Source: Anoplolepis gracilipes (Eukaryota > Arthropoda > Insecta > Hymenoptera > Formicidae). Taken from it: a stretch of 64,000 nucleotides of DNA. The translations under genes were made by a program, and so were the position numbers. Under the pieces are notes generated by a model, which ran no database searches, was not told the DNA's origin, and worked only from the letters and a program-made list of their open reading frames with translations. The stretch's first letter is position 1; each line of letters opens with the position of its first letter. This document shows positions 54,120-64,000 of the stretch, one piece after another. The stretch covers positions 11,697,001 through 11,761,000 of the forward strand of contig NC_132979.1 of the NCBI RefSeq assembly GCF_047496725.1, given 5' to 3'.

Positions 54120-54294
54120 TTTTTACATATAAGGTACATTCGCGCAAGCTTCGACAATAATGGCAAAATGTGACTCTCTGTTCTGATTTATATCTAATCG
54201 TTATATTCTTTTCGCGTTGCGAAACGTTATTCTTTCGTGTGAACATCCATCATTTCTATAATATCACGTCTTTTTATCTCACACATATTTCGTG

Positions 54295-54400
54295 GTAATG
54301 TAATATAATATGACATCCTGTACGCATAGGATTATATTTATTATTTATAATCAAATTAAATATACATGATAATGCCCACCCACTATGCGAAACGTTATTC
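54295..54400 (-). repeat. Partial duplication of the polB N-terminal segment
   Basis: About 100 bp nearly matching 53455-53560 (both encode NKYNPMR-GCHI and SGWALS). It lies about 850 bp upstream of the original in the same orientation, an internal tandem duplication in P2. Confidence 0.75.
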
Positions 54401-54465
54401 TTTAGCGCAAACATTCGTACTGTCGGCGCGTTATTCTTTAGCGCAAACATTCGTACTATCGACGT
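54386..54465. repeat. Short tandem repeat, about 29 bp, partly 2.5 copies
   Basis: CGTTATTCTTTAGCGCAAAC followed by ATTCGTACT is repeated with 30-bp spacing; a related CGTTATTCTTTCGTGTG lies at 54224. No coding role seen. Confidence 0.7.
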
Positions 54466-54769
54466 TCTGTTTATGTTATCATTTAGCAAAAATTTTATCT
54501 CACGCTTTGCCGTATACATTTGTAACCGAATATTTCAATCGTCGTATACATTTGAATCGATTTCATCATACGGCAGCCACACACGGCGCTCGAGAAAGCA
54601 TGTGGGGACGCGATTTTTAATAATTTTTAGCAGCCTTACATTGGCGCTTGCAAAATTACATCACAAATACTCCCCTCCTCATTACGTTTTGCGATATTAC
54701 AAATTGATCGCAGTACTTTCAATAGTTTAGTATCGCATCAGTTGTCCGTGCATAAGGTTGTGCTAAAAA

Positions 54770-55532
54770 ATGTGCTCCACAAAAGAAACCAGCAAGATGA
54801 ATTTTTACATTCCGATTGAGAACGGTGAAATTCAATCAAAGAAAATGTAAGTTTCAATTATTTTCTAAATATTATTTCCTAAAAATTTTTTTCTAAAAAT
54901 TATTTTCTAAATATTATTTTTTAATATATTTTAATATTTTATATAGCGTTTCATCTCGTCGTGCGGTTTGCATACTTGGGAGAAGGTATATCTTAATCCC
55001 GACATCTTACAAATATTTGGAGATTGGAATAAGCGTTGGAGCTATGTCGTATGTCGAATTGATACTTGGTGACAACCGAGGTAATCGATTAGTATTGCCT
55101 ATCGTACTCTGGCACTCATTGATGCAGAAACGTACAGACATTGAACGACATGTACAATCGACTGAAAGTCAACCATTATGGATCTGTGATCTATCTATCC
55201 AAATGATTGCATTAAACGGATCGAGGATTATTAAATTAACATTATCTAATAAGTCTTTGTATATGCAACCTCAAACATTATTACATTTATTCAATTTTGA
55301 AGATTGTATCGACCATATGCATTCATGGTTGTGTCAAAATACACATTTCGTGAATGAAAAATGTAAACAATTTTGTAACGTTTTGCAACGTAACAATATT
55401 ACTGATGTAAATGATGCTGTGAAAGCGATTCGCGAGAGTGACGCGTTCGATAGCGGATCACTCGTAGATTGCGAATTGTTGGCGTGTGCTATAAATGATA
55501 TATTTTATGATACTTGTAACAAAAAAAAATAA
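54770..55532 (+). CDS. Two-exon P2 right-arm gene, function unknown
   Basis: Exon 1 54770-54846 (MCSTKETSKMNFYIPIENGE), intron 54847-54946 with GTAAGT donor and TATATAG acceptor, exon 2 54947-55532. The frame joins exactly (phase 2) and stays open to the TAA: VCILGRRYILIPTSYKYLEI, GNRLVLPIVLWHSLMQKRTD, WICDLSIQMIALNGSRIIKL, then a cysteine-rich acidic C-terminus. About 220 aa, intact. Strand-rich first part could bind nucleic acid; I do not recognise the family. Head-to-head with polB. Confidence 0.7.
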
Positions 55533-55872
55533 AAAAAATAATTATTAACATTAATGTTTCTCTTCACACTATTTTATTCTACGACTCTTCCTCCTCCTCC
55601 TCCACCTGGCGCTCTCTTAGTCTCAGTCAAACAAAGACGTTTACCTCTCATAGGATCATATGCAGAGTCTGTTTAGAAAGAGATACTCTATTTAGAGAGA
55701 GATGAGATATGGGATCTCGTGTATATATTTGAGATAAATGCGCGTGGCGCGTGGTTAGTTTTTTCCTATACGCTCTAAGAAGAAGCTTATTACGTGCTCG
55801 TGTCGCGAGAAAATCTATGAATTGTGCTCGTGTCGTGAGTAAATCTATGCGTTGCGCGTGTGTCTTCCGAAT
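55533..55872. other. P2 right-arm spacer with a duplicated leader
   Basis: No gene. GTGCTCGTGTCG followed by an AAATCTATG segment occurs twice (55795 and 55827), directly before the next ATG. Confidence 0.5.
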
Positions 55873-56322
55873 ATGGATGAAAATAATGGTGATGATTATT
55901 TTATGATAATTTCCGATGAAGAAGACTCGGACATTGAAGTGCCGCTTTTAGAACTATCTAGTGATGATGATGACAATAACGCCAATATTGGAAATATCGG
56001 TTTCGATGTTATCGAAAATAATGGTGATATTAATATGAACAATTCTGACGAAGAGGGTGATTTGGACGTTGAAGTACAACGCTTAGCTGACAGTGACTAT
56101 GAAAGTGATGAAAGTGTTTTCGAAGACAGAATCAATCGTGATTTGGACTTAGCGGAAATTAATTCGTATAATGAACTAACAAGGATGTACTGCATATATT
56201 TTTGTTATGCAACTGCAGATGGCACATACTTCTGCGCATTATGTTTAATAAGAATAGCGTACCTTTTTGATGAGATTCGTGCTGTGCGGGAACATTCAAT
56301 TAATATTATAACATTCAATTAA
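55873..56322 (+). CDS. Acidic 149-aa P2 ORF
   Basis: ATG 55873; the first 95 residues are Asp/Glu/Asn-rich (IISDEEDSDIEVPLLELSSD; DEEGDLDVEVQRLADSDYES). The last 50 residues are cysteine/tyrosine-rich and probably run past a lost exon border. The next ORF at 56424 may be a later exon of the same gene. Unknown function; acidic leader may mimic nucleic acid or bind histones, but nothing shows this. Confidence 0.45.
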   Translation: MDENNGDDYFMIISDEEDSDIEVPLLELSSDDDDNNANIGNIGFDVIENNGDINMNNSDEEGDLDVEVQRLADSDYESDESVFEDRINRDLDLAEINSYNELTRMYCIYFCYATADGTYFCALCLIRIAYLFDEIRAVREHSINIITFN

Positions 56323-56423
56323 ATATTTACGCATTAATTCTCGGACTATTTTGTAGCGAGTGTCGAACTCCATTATTTCAAATATTACCTTGCAATATGT
56401 GTCCGATTTGTATGACTTAAGAC

Positions 56424-56848
56424 TTGTGTGAATACTACAAAAAACTATTATTGTGTAAGTGTCGCACATACACTGAGGACTTATGTGTAAAAACCAAAAA
56501 AAACTATTATGGTTACGCATGGGTGCATGACGATCTTTGGGGTGACACTCCCGAGAACCGGAGGTGTGAGGAGGTGACTCCTCAGTTTAACGAGGATCGT
56601 CTTTGTTTGCGGAAACTCTTTGGTGAGCTTCCGTATGAGGTGTGGGAGACAGAGGAACCGTGGCTCCCCGAAACTCTGCAGGAGGACTCCAGGTCGTCAG
56701 ATGAGAGAGAGACTCCGAATAGATTGTGAGTATTTATAATTTTTATCATTTTAGAAAATATTGTTAAAGTACTAATAAAAATGTTCATTTCTGTTACAGA
56801 CGCAGCTATGACGAGTTCCCCTGGCGCCTCGCCCCTACAGATTTTTAA
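56424..56848 (+). CDS. P2 right-arm exon pair, function unknown
   Basis: Open from about 56424 to 56725, donor GTGAGT, intron of 74 bp, acceptor GTTACAG, then a terminal exon 56800-56848 that joins in frame and ends DEFPWRLAPTDF. Landmarks: YYGYAWVHDDLWGDTPENRR, LPYEVWETEEPWLPETLQED. No ATG opens the first exon, so an upstream exon is needed. Not recognised; the Trp/Glu-rich composition is unusual. Confidence 0.5.
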
Positions 56849-56891
56849 TTTTTTAAATTTTCTATTACAATTTCAATTCTTTTTTAATTTT

Positions 56892-56896
<5 letters not shown>

Positions 56897-56922
<26 letters not shown>

Positions 56923-56923
56923 T
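56897..56923. repeat. (CA)n microsatellite
   Basis: About 27 bp of CA repeats. Confidence 0.9.
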
Positions 56924-57099
56924 TTATATGTATACACAGACACACTTTTTAAATAAAAATTTATGTTAAACTTATATATATTTATTACTTATCCACCTTC
57001 ATCATCTATCCCATCCTTCTTCCTCTGTATTAGATAATAAGATAACATTTAATATTATAAAAAAACTTAACATACAAAAATTATCTTTTTCTCGTGTAC

Positions 57100-57370
57100 G
57101 CCTTAGCCTCCGTCTTATCGCGCCTCCACTATTCTCCTTCCTCTCTATTCTTTCTCTCGCACTCCATAACACGCTCTCCTTCTCGCTATCCTTCTTCCTC
57201 TCTATTCTTTTCTCTCGCACCCATATCTCCTTTTTTTACAATCATGCTCTCCTTTTTCTATCATCATGCACTCCCTTGTCATACACATATAGCGCTTTCC
57301 TTCTCACACCACGTCATACTCTCCTTGTCCTACGCTATATAGAACGTCTATAGCACCGTCTCCCTCTAAC
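57100..57370 (-). repeat. P2 right terminal repeat, degraded
   Basis: Inverted relative to 42098-42230: CCTTCCTCTCTATTCTTTCT, TATCATCATGCACTCC, GTCATACTCTCCTTGTCCTA and GAACGTCTATAGCACCGTCT. Pyrimidine-rich units repeated two or three times with indels. Outer end close to 57370. Confidence 0.65.
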
Positions 57371-57535
57371 GCGTTGCGAACGTAATTATTTATTGCAAAT
57401 ATACATTATGGATAAACAGAGTGGGGTGATTATTTTATCTATAACAGTTGACATTCCTCTCTCTCACCATCAGACCTCCGCAGTCAGTCGGAGAGGACAC
57501 TCCCTCCACGTGCGGAACCATATGTATGCCCCCCC

Positions 57536-57715
57536 CCCAATCAGGGGGGTTTTTTGGTACCACCCTTCTCCCTCAATTTGGGGGGACATTTGGTACCACC
57601 TTTCCCCCTCAATTTAGGGGGACATTTGGTACCATCCTTCCCCCTCAATCTGGGGGGACATTTGGTACCATCCTTCCCCCTCAATCTGGGGGGACATTTG
57701 GTACCCCCCCGTCAG
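57536..57715. repeat. 36-bp tandem repeat, about 4.5 copies
   Basis: Unit with TTGGTACCATCCTTCCCCCT and CAATCTGGGGGGACA; the CCCCCTCAATCTGGGGGG part is itself an inverted repeat. The period is a multiple of 3, so frames across it give 12-residue repeats, but no start or context supports a gene. Confidence 0.9.
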
Positions 57716-57779
57716 TACGGGGGGGCGAGGTACCTTGCCTCGTCCCCCCCACTTACCTCACCCCCTCAGATCCCTGGAT

Positions 57780-58744
57780 TAGAACTCTCTTATTATATCT
57801 GCTTTGTTTTTTATAAATGTAAAATTTGTTGTATAGGAGGGGACAGCGTTGAAAGAAATAGAAACACCTATTGCTGCACCATGCATCGTAATCATAGGTA
57901 AAAAAAATATTATTTTTTTAAATTTAATATTATTTAATTATTATATTTTTAGACATGTACGTACTTGGTTATGTGTTACAGATGATTCAGAATAAAGGAT
58001 GTTTTATTTATTTTTATTTATAGAAGTAATACAGATTGAGAGAACATATTGCTTTTATGAAAGGAAATGATGATGTCTGTGTTCTATATCTTCAATATGG
58101 AATATCCTACAAACTGTGCGTGTACTTTAAAATTTATAGAGAAATATTTTTTGAATATTCATCCATCCTCTAGTATAAAATCACGTCAGGGCAAATCAAG
58201 GCAGCAACCAAATATAAAGTACTTTCACTTTTTAACAAATTAAGAGACATTGAAGACATAAATGTTGACAAGGAAAATCAAAACTCATCAAAAACTTGAA
58301 TATGCCAATTAATATTGTATTTGACATACACTTGCATAATAGATTCTTTCTGTCTTTCTCTGTCCCTTCTCTCTCTCTCTCTCTCTCTCTCACTCACGCA
58401 CACGCACGCACGCACACTTTATTGGTGTTGCGTAACCTATACAGCAATCTAGTCTCAAAAAGCCATTTTTCCGACTTTTAACCATATGTATCTCAAAAAC
58501 TGGCCATTTCTGGACTTCGTGTCCATTATGACTTTTAATCAGCATGGTAAGAACTAACTTTTCTGAAAGTTTCAGACGATTCGACTGAAATTCAATTTCC
58601 ATAAAGATGTATGCGGGGTCCTTTTAAATATTCATGGTACAAAAGTGGATATTTACAAGAGAAATCACTTGAGTTTGATAACCCTGTAGATTACTGTTTC
58701 AAAAATTGTCAAGCTATTTGTGTATCATGCACTAATATAGCTAT
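57780..58744. other. AT-rich spacer with (CT)n tract
   Basis: No supported gene. (CT)n near 58365-58391 followed by CACGCACG repeats. Confidence 0.6.
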
Positions 58745-58753
58745 TATAAAGTG

Positions 58754-59560
58754 GGGTATGTGAAGTTAGCACCTTGACATGCAATTTTTATAGTTCTAAT
58801 TAGAGTTCTAGCTTTTTCTTAAAGAGTTTAAGAGTTCTTTATAAAAAATAAAAAGAGTTCCGTCGATTAACGGTTTCAAATTTGAATTTGAAAATTGGGG
58901 TGCTAACTTCACATCGAAAATCGAGATTGAGTAGTTCTGAATAGCTTATTTGCTTTGTTTTTATGTCCTCTAGAATTCCTGATAAATAAAAAATAATTTT
59001 GATAAAGCATTAAATTAAAAAAGAATTAAAAAATTTTTTTTTCTTTTAAATAGTTCTGATAATTAAATATAATGTTTTTACATGTAATGAAGAGTTCCTG
59101 ATAATTTTTAAAAAATTACATTCTACCAAACTTTAGAAATATAACTTTGAAAAAATCGCAATTCGGTAGCACGGACTTGAAACTTTGACTCGTTAAATCA
59201 CAGTTCAGGTAGTTCTGACACAAGTTCTGGCTAGTAAATTAAGAGTTCTGAAGAAAATTATTATGGCCGAAAGCGATCAGATCAATAATTAAAGGGTTAT
59301 TTGTTTGAGATTTGAGATTTTAAACTTTTACAAAAAATTTTCGTCGGAACTTGGAAAAATTTGATATCGAAAATGTTTAAAATCGAATAACTCTTTAAGT
59401 ATTGATCTGATCGCTTTTGTCCATAATAATTTTCTTCAGAACTTTTAATTTACTAACCAGAACTTTTTATTTTTTATAAAGAACTCTTAACTCTTTAAGA
59501 AGAAGTTAGAACTCTAATCAGAACAAAAATCGCATGTGGGGGTGCTAACTTCACATACCC
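58754..59560. mobile_element. 807-bp foldback/MULE-like non-autonomous transposon with 9-bp TSD
   Basis: Ends GGGTATGTGAAGTTAGCACC and its inverse, flanked by TATAAAGTG on both sides (58745-58753, 59561-59569). Inverted arms extend over 100 bp and there are inner inverted segments (TTGATCTGATCGCTTT type at 59275-59430, and another GGTGCTAACTTCACAT at 58910), so most of the element can fold. A 9-bp duplication and GGG ends fit Mutator-like elements. No ORF. Confidence 0.88.
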
Positions 59561-59689
59561 TATAAAGTGTGCTTGATGTGCAAATTCGTTATGTATAAAA
59601 GAATTTTTTATCGACTATTATTTCTGTAAAACATATAAGTAAAGAAATTGACTTAAAATGAGGCGTGGGAAGCGATATAATGCAAAAAA

Positions 59690-60118
59690 AAATTAATAAA
59701 ATAAATATTTTAATAAAAATATAAAAAATAAAAAGCAAAAAAAAAAACAAATTGGGAGTAGATTCTCTCCACCTTCTCGTCGGTTATTCCTGGCTTTGGC
59801 AAAGAGCGAGATAAGTCTATTTTGATTTATCAGAGATGCCATATTGGATCCGCCATCATGAATTATATAATTTTTACATTGAATTTGTTTTTAACGACAT
59901 AAAAATCCTTTACTATCTCAAAATAGCTTTAATATCCTTGGTTAAATGTAAAAAAATAACTACTCATGCGTATACATAGAAGGGGTATAGTTTTCACCCT
60001 TAAACCTGCACCATTGCCGATATAAAAAAATATGTGTGTATTATTTGCAGCTGCTCTACAAGTGTACTGAGTTTTATTAAAATCGGTGAGTAACACAAAA
60101 GTAGGTTTACTTGTAAGA
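59690..60118. repeat. Dispersed repeat, copy 2
   Basis: Close match to 31107-31535, same orientation, ending GTAGGTTTACTTGTAAG. Directly followed by LINE reverse-transcriptase sequence. Confidence 0.9.
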
Positions 60119-60120
60119 CT

Positions 60121-61505
60121 AACCAAACCAAATTTATAATACGGGAGAATTGTCGGAAGAATGGTTGATATCAACGTTCATAACCATTCCAAAAAACAAC
60201 ATCCCAAAAAATGCGCTGATTATCGTCTAATTAGCCGCCTTATGAGCCACATGCTAAAAACATTCCCCCGCATAATCCATGCCCGTATAAGAACCAAATG
60301 TGAACTGGACCTGGACGACTCGCAGCTGGGTTTTAGGAATGCTTTTGGTACACGAGAGGCACCTTTTGGATTCAATGTTCTCTTGCAAAAATGCCGAGAT
60401 CACCAAAAAGATGTATTCGCGTGCTTCGTGGACTATGAGAAAGCATTTGACCGAGTGCAACACACCCAGCTCATTGAGCTTTTCCAGCAAGTAGGGGTAA
60501 ATGATAAAGATATCCGAGTGATGAAAAACCTATACTGGCAGCAGAAAGTTGAAATAATAGGAAACTTGACAACTTCAAGAATAGATATACAGAGGGGGGG
60601 TCAAACAAGGATGTATCCTTTCTCCTCTTCTCTTTAATCTCTATAGGAGATAGAATCTTCAAAAACGCCATAGATGATTTAGAACTCGGAATCAAGATAA
60701 ATAGAGGACGAATTAGTCCTTCAAATACGCAGACGACACCGTCATCCTCGCCGAGAGCGTTGAGAATCTTCAACTACTTCTTAATAAAGTCTACGAAGCC
60801 GGGCGAAGGATGGGCTTAAATATAAACACGAAAAGACGAAATTGATGATTTTTAGTCGCCAGAGCCATGTTAATGCGTCACTCCATCTTGACGGCAGGCG
60901 GGTTGATCGTGTCACATCGTTCAAATACCTAGGGTGCCTGATCACCGAGGATTTAGACCGGTCATCTTGACCGTGAGATTAAGTGCAGGATAGAGTTCGC
61001 TCGTGCCGTCTTCAATAAGATTAAATCTTTCTTCTGTAACGACAACCTCAATTTGAAGATACGGCGGAGAATGGTTAAATGCTATGTGTGGTCTGTGCTC
61101 TTGTACGGTGCCGAGGCATGGACCCTCAAAGTAACCACGATAAATCGCCTGGAGGCATTTGAGATGTGTTTAATTAGGCGGATGCTGTGGATTTCGTGGG
61201 TCGACAGGATCTCTAACACTGAAGTCCTGGAAAGAGTGGGTGCACAAAGAGAACTGCTTACCATTATCAAATGCAGAAAGATTGAGTACCTTGGCCACGT
61301 TTTAAGAGGAGAAAAATACAGACTCCTGCAGTTAATTTTAAAAGGAAGAATTGAGGCTCGTCGGAGAGTTGGAAGGAAAAAGTTCTTCTGGCTGAGGAAT
61401 ATTAGAGCATAGACTGGTATCCGCAGCGCGGAGGAACTCTTCCGTGTAGTGGTGGATAGGATAACCATCGCCAGAGTGATCGCCAACGTCCGGGGGACCG
61501 GATAG
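60121..61505 (+). pseudogene. Non-LTR retrotransposon reverse transcriptase, broken
   Basis: RT motifs in order: CADYRLIS near 60213, FVDYEKAFDRVQ (60427), YADDTVILAES (60726, in another frame), then the C-terminal LINE region VRSVLLYGAEAWTL-type at 61085 (VWSVLLYGAEAWTLKVTTIN) and RKIEYLGHVLRGEKYRLLQL. Several frameshifts (near 60600, 60720, 60960). Endonuclease domain missing. Confidence 0.85.
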
Positions 61506-61845
61506 GGCACACGAAGAAGAAGAATCCATTTATGTAAGGGAAACAAAAAAAAGAGAAATAAATATCGAAAAGTGTTAAATTATTGCACTACGTTAAATGT
61601 GATACAGGGTATTATAAAAAGAAAGAGAAAAAAATTATATTAATCTGTATATTTTTGTATTATATAATTTGAGTTTGTTTATTCGTACGGGCCTGGTTTC
61701 TAGGTGAGATCGACAGAGAAAGCGCGACAAGAAGCGGTTGGAGATGTATGTACGTCTGACATGTACGTAAATAAAGTATTGTATATTAACAATGAATTGA
61801 AATTATTTAATTAAACGCCTATATTTATACGTTTTATATAATAAT

Positions 61846-62171
61846 AATTGTGGGCATGGGAGTTTTATAATAGGGTATGGAGAGGAAAAGGGTGGCCAAA
61901 GGGGTGGAAGGAGAAGGTGATAGTTTCGATAATAAAAAAGGGGGAGGGGGAGGGAGTGGGAGACTACAGAGGGGTGACTTTGATGCTAACATTATACAAG
62001 GTGTATGCGGCCATACTAGCGGAGAGACTGAGAGAAGAAGTGGAAGGGAAAGGAATTGTACCGCGAAATTAGACAGGATTCAGGAAGGGGATGGATAATG
62101 TATACGTATTGAACTATTTGATAGGGAGGCAATTGGAGGGGAGAAAGGGAGGGATGGTGGCATTATTCGTT
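61846..62171 (+). pseudogene. Second LINE reverse-transcriptase fragment
   Basis: Fragment of the RT N-terminal half: GWPKGWKEKVIVSIIKKGEG, DYRGVTLMLTLYKVYAAILA, and a later-frame part up to MVALFVD. A stop lies near 62069. Cut off abruptly by the PLE at about 62172. GC and purine bias differ from the LINE to its left, so it is another family. Confidence 0.75.
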
Positions 62172-63990
62172 GACATATTCCTTCCCCTGTAATGAAACAA
62201 ATAAAAATCTAATACATTTACAATCAATTACCAATGATTTTTTACGCGATAACAATAACCTTATCCTTACTAAAGCAGATAAGGGTAATATAACAGTAGC
62301 TCTAGATAAGGATATACATATCGAGAGAATCGAAGGACTTTGTCTGATAAAGAGACATACGTTTTATTAAACAAAAATCCAATTAACAAACTTATCTCGA
62401 ATCTCCATGATTTACTAAAAAGATGGAAAAAGCATGAATATATCTCGACTAGTTCAACGGAAATTGTCGTTTAGTGAGGGCAATTTACCGAGAGCATATG
62501 GATTACCCAAAATTCACAAGGACAACATCCCGTTTAGATTAATCGTCTCGTCTATTAATAGTCCATTATATTCTTTAGCGAATTGGTTACACAAAATTAT
62601 GTACGATAGCTTTCCGAGAGCTAAGAGCCACGTCACTAACAGTTTTGATCTGGTTAACGATATCTTTCAGATACTTACATTGACAATGAATTCGAACTAG
62701 TCTCACTTGACGTGATTTCTCTTTTTACCAATATCCCCATTAATTTAGCAATAGAGAGTATCTCAAAGAGATGGCACCTAATTATACGGAATTGCGACAT
62801 CCCGGAATCTGAATTTATGCTAGGAATAAACTTAGTTCTAAATTCGACTTTTTTTGTTTTTAACAACAAATTTTACCGGCAAACGTATGGTACCCCAGTG
62901 GGCTCCCCGCTTTCTCCAATTATCGCTAATATAGTTCTCCAAGACATAGAAGAACAAGCTTTAGCTTTATTGAATTTTACCCATGCCCATATATGTTAGA
63001 TATGTTGACGACATATTAATATCAGTACCTTCCAATTCAATTGACCAGACAGTGACCATTTTTAATTCCTTCCACAATAGAATACAATTCACAGTGGAAA
63101 TTAGTGACCAAAATAAAATAAACTTTCTAGACTTGACACTCATTTTAAAAAATAACTACTTAATTTTTGACTGGTACCATAAGAATACTTTCTCGGGCAG
63201 ATACCTGAATTTCCATTCTCAACACCCGTTGAGTCATAAGCGTAGCACTGTAATAGGATTAATAGACAGAGTTTTTTTATTATCAAATCCCATATTTCAT
63301 GATAAAAATTTGAAGCATGTAGTACAGATCTTAAAGGAGAATTCTTATCCAACTGACATGATTTTTACAATAATGAACGAACGTATTAAGCACTTAATTA
63401 AAAAAAGATCAACATAGAGACTCAGTGTCCACAAAAAGTACCTCGTATTTTACTATTTCGTATTTACTATCGTTAACGGAACAAATGAAAAATGTTCTTA
63501 AAGAAGTTGATGTTAGACTAGCCTATTACAGTTTAAACAAAAATAACAAATTTATTAAAACTCATAAAGATCCGATCTCAAATTACACAAAAACAAATGT
63601 AGTTTATAAAATTAATTGCTCAAATTGTAATGCGTCATATGTGGTCAAACGGGCAGAAAACTTAAAACCAGAATAAACGAACATAAGACTAATATCGAGA
63701 AAATTAGTACCAATCATTCTGTCATTACGGACCATCGCTTGACGCAAAATCATGAATTTGACTGGGACAAAGTACAAATTCTTGACAATGAGCTCTATTA
63801 CGCCAAAAGACTGGTATCGGAAATGTTACATATAAAACGGCAGAAAAACAGCATTAATCTACAAACAGACACAGAATGTTTGCCAGCTATTTATGAAAAT
63901 ATTATAAATAAACTGCCGAAGACATGATGCCAACTAAAAAACGACCTTTCTTCAAATGTTTTCTCCACTTAGTCACAGTACTACTCAATC
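62172..63990 (+). mobile_element. Penelope-like element, copy 3, RT plus GIY-YIG, frameshifted
   Basis: Most complete PLE here. RT N-terminal block ILTKADKGNITVALDKD (62266), RAYGLPKIHKDNIPFRLIVS (62493), VSLDVISLFTNIPINLA (62700), YGTPVGSPLSPIIANIVL (62887), catalytic VRYVDDILIS (62993), NFLDLTL, then the linker and GIY-YIG nuclease NVVYKINCSNCNASYV (63597) with a frameshift near 63645, ending KLPKT at 63927. Frameshifts also near 62330, 62430, 62695 and 62985. No 3' UTR end is seen before the window stops. Confidence 0.9.
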
Positions 63991-64000
63991 CTTCATCTCA

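Larger units (their letters stand above)
42098..57370. mobile_element. Maverick/Polinton P2, second lineage, about 15.3 kb, limits approximate
   Basis: Carries its own exonuclease-like, major capsid, penton, protease and PLA2 genes (leftwards), ATPase, conserved unknown, fibre-like and integrase genes (rightwards), polB (leftwards), and two spliced right-arm genes. Ends are inferred from a purine-rich repeat family found inverted at 42098-42230 and 57100-57370. The exact termini and target duplication could not be fixed because the TIRs have diverged by indels. Proteins differ strongly from those of P1, so this is a separate lineage. Confidence 0.8.

Noticed and set aside
57448..57816. ORFs with FPLNLGGHLVPS repeats
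   Set aside because: Product of the 36-bp tandem repeat; no start context, promoter or partner.

Overview
The window is eukaryotic and almost certainly from an insect, most likely a hymenopteran such as an ant. The evidence is AT-rich intergenic DNA with (TA)n tracts, GT-AG introns of 70-120 bp, Penelope-like elements, an R1-type LINE ORF1, and a decayed intron-bearing copy of the insect 'putative phosphoenolpyruvate synthase' family. No intact ordinary host gene is visible. The species call is inference; the element identities rest on motifs seen in the sequence.

Layout. 1-3.8 kb: broken copies of a PEP-synthase/rifampicin-phosphotransferase-like gene, including a minus-strand fragment and a tandemly duplicated exon. 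3.8-5.0 kb: 5'-truncated Penelope-like element (PLE). 5233-22142: a complete, delimited Maverick/Polinton (here P1) of 16,910 bp. It starts AG, ends CT, has 644/724-bp terminal inverted repeats (TIRs) and a perfect 6-bp target-site duplication TAGCTT. 22.1-31.5 kb: AT-rich DNA, a pogo/Tigger-like MITE, a 1,246-bp solo LTR, and the first fragments of a degenerate multi-exon gene interrupted by an R1 ORF1 fragment and followed by a tRNA-derived SINE. 31.5-33.5 kb: duplicated THAP-like exons split by a PLE insertion with an 11-bp target duplication, next to an inverted DDE transposase. 33.5-38.2 kb: remains of an LTR retroelement carrying a viral-type glycoprotein tail and a Tudor-like ORF, with a 1.8-kb 3' LTR. 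38.2-42.1 kb: a degenerate gene ending in a CIDE-N-like domain, split by a 720-bp solo LTR. About 42.1-57.4 kb: a second, unrelated Polinton (P2). 57.4-64 kb: a 36-bp tandem repeat, a foldback DNA transposon with a 9-bp target duplication, LINE reverse-transcriptase fragments, and a long PLE.

How the genes work together. Each Polinton carries the virus-like set: protein-primed family-B DNA polymerase (replication), retroviral-type integrase with chromodomain (insertion), A32/FtsK-like packaging ATPase, adenain-like maturation protease, double-jelly-roll major capsid and jelly-roll penton, plus small basic/hydrophobic virion proteins. In P1 all genes but one lie on the plus strand. P2 has a leftward capsid module facing a rightward ATPase-integrase module, with polB at the right end leftward. 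Both are inactive: most core genes carry stops or frameshifts, many of the stops looking like C-to-T or G-to-A changes. The P1 penton and the P2 protease remain open.

Most unusual content: a five-exon acidic P1 gene with a SUMO-interaction-like motif ending at the polB start; tRNA-like promoter boxes and a perfect hairpin in the P1 TIRs; a phospholipase A2-type minor capsid gene and a phage-fibre-like coiled-coil gene in P2; two spliced P2 right-arm genes of unknown function; and a retroelement pairing a captured glycoprotein with a Tudor-like domain.
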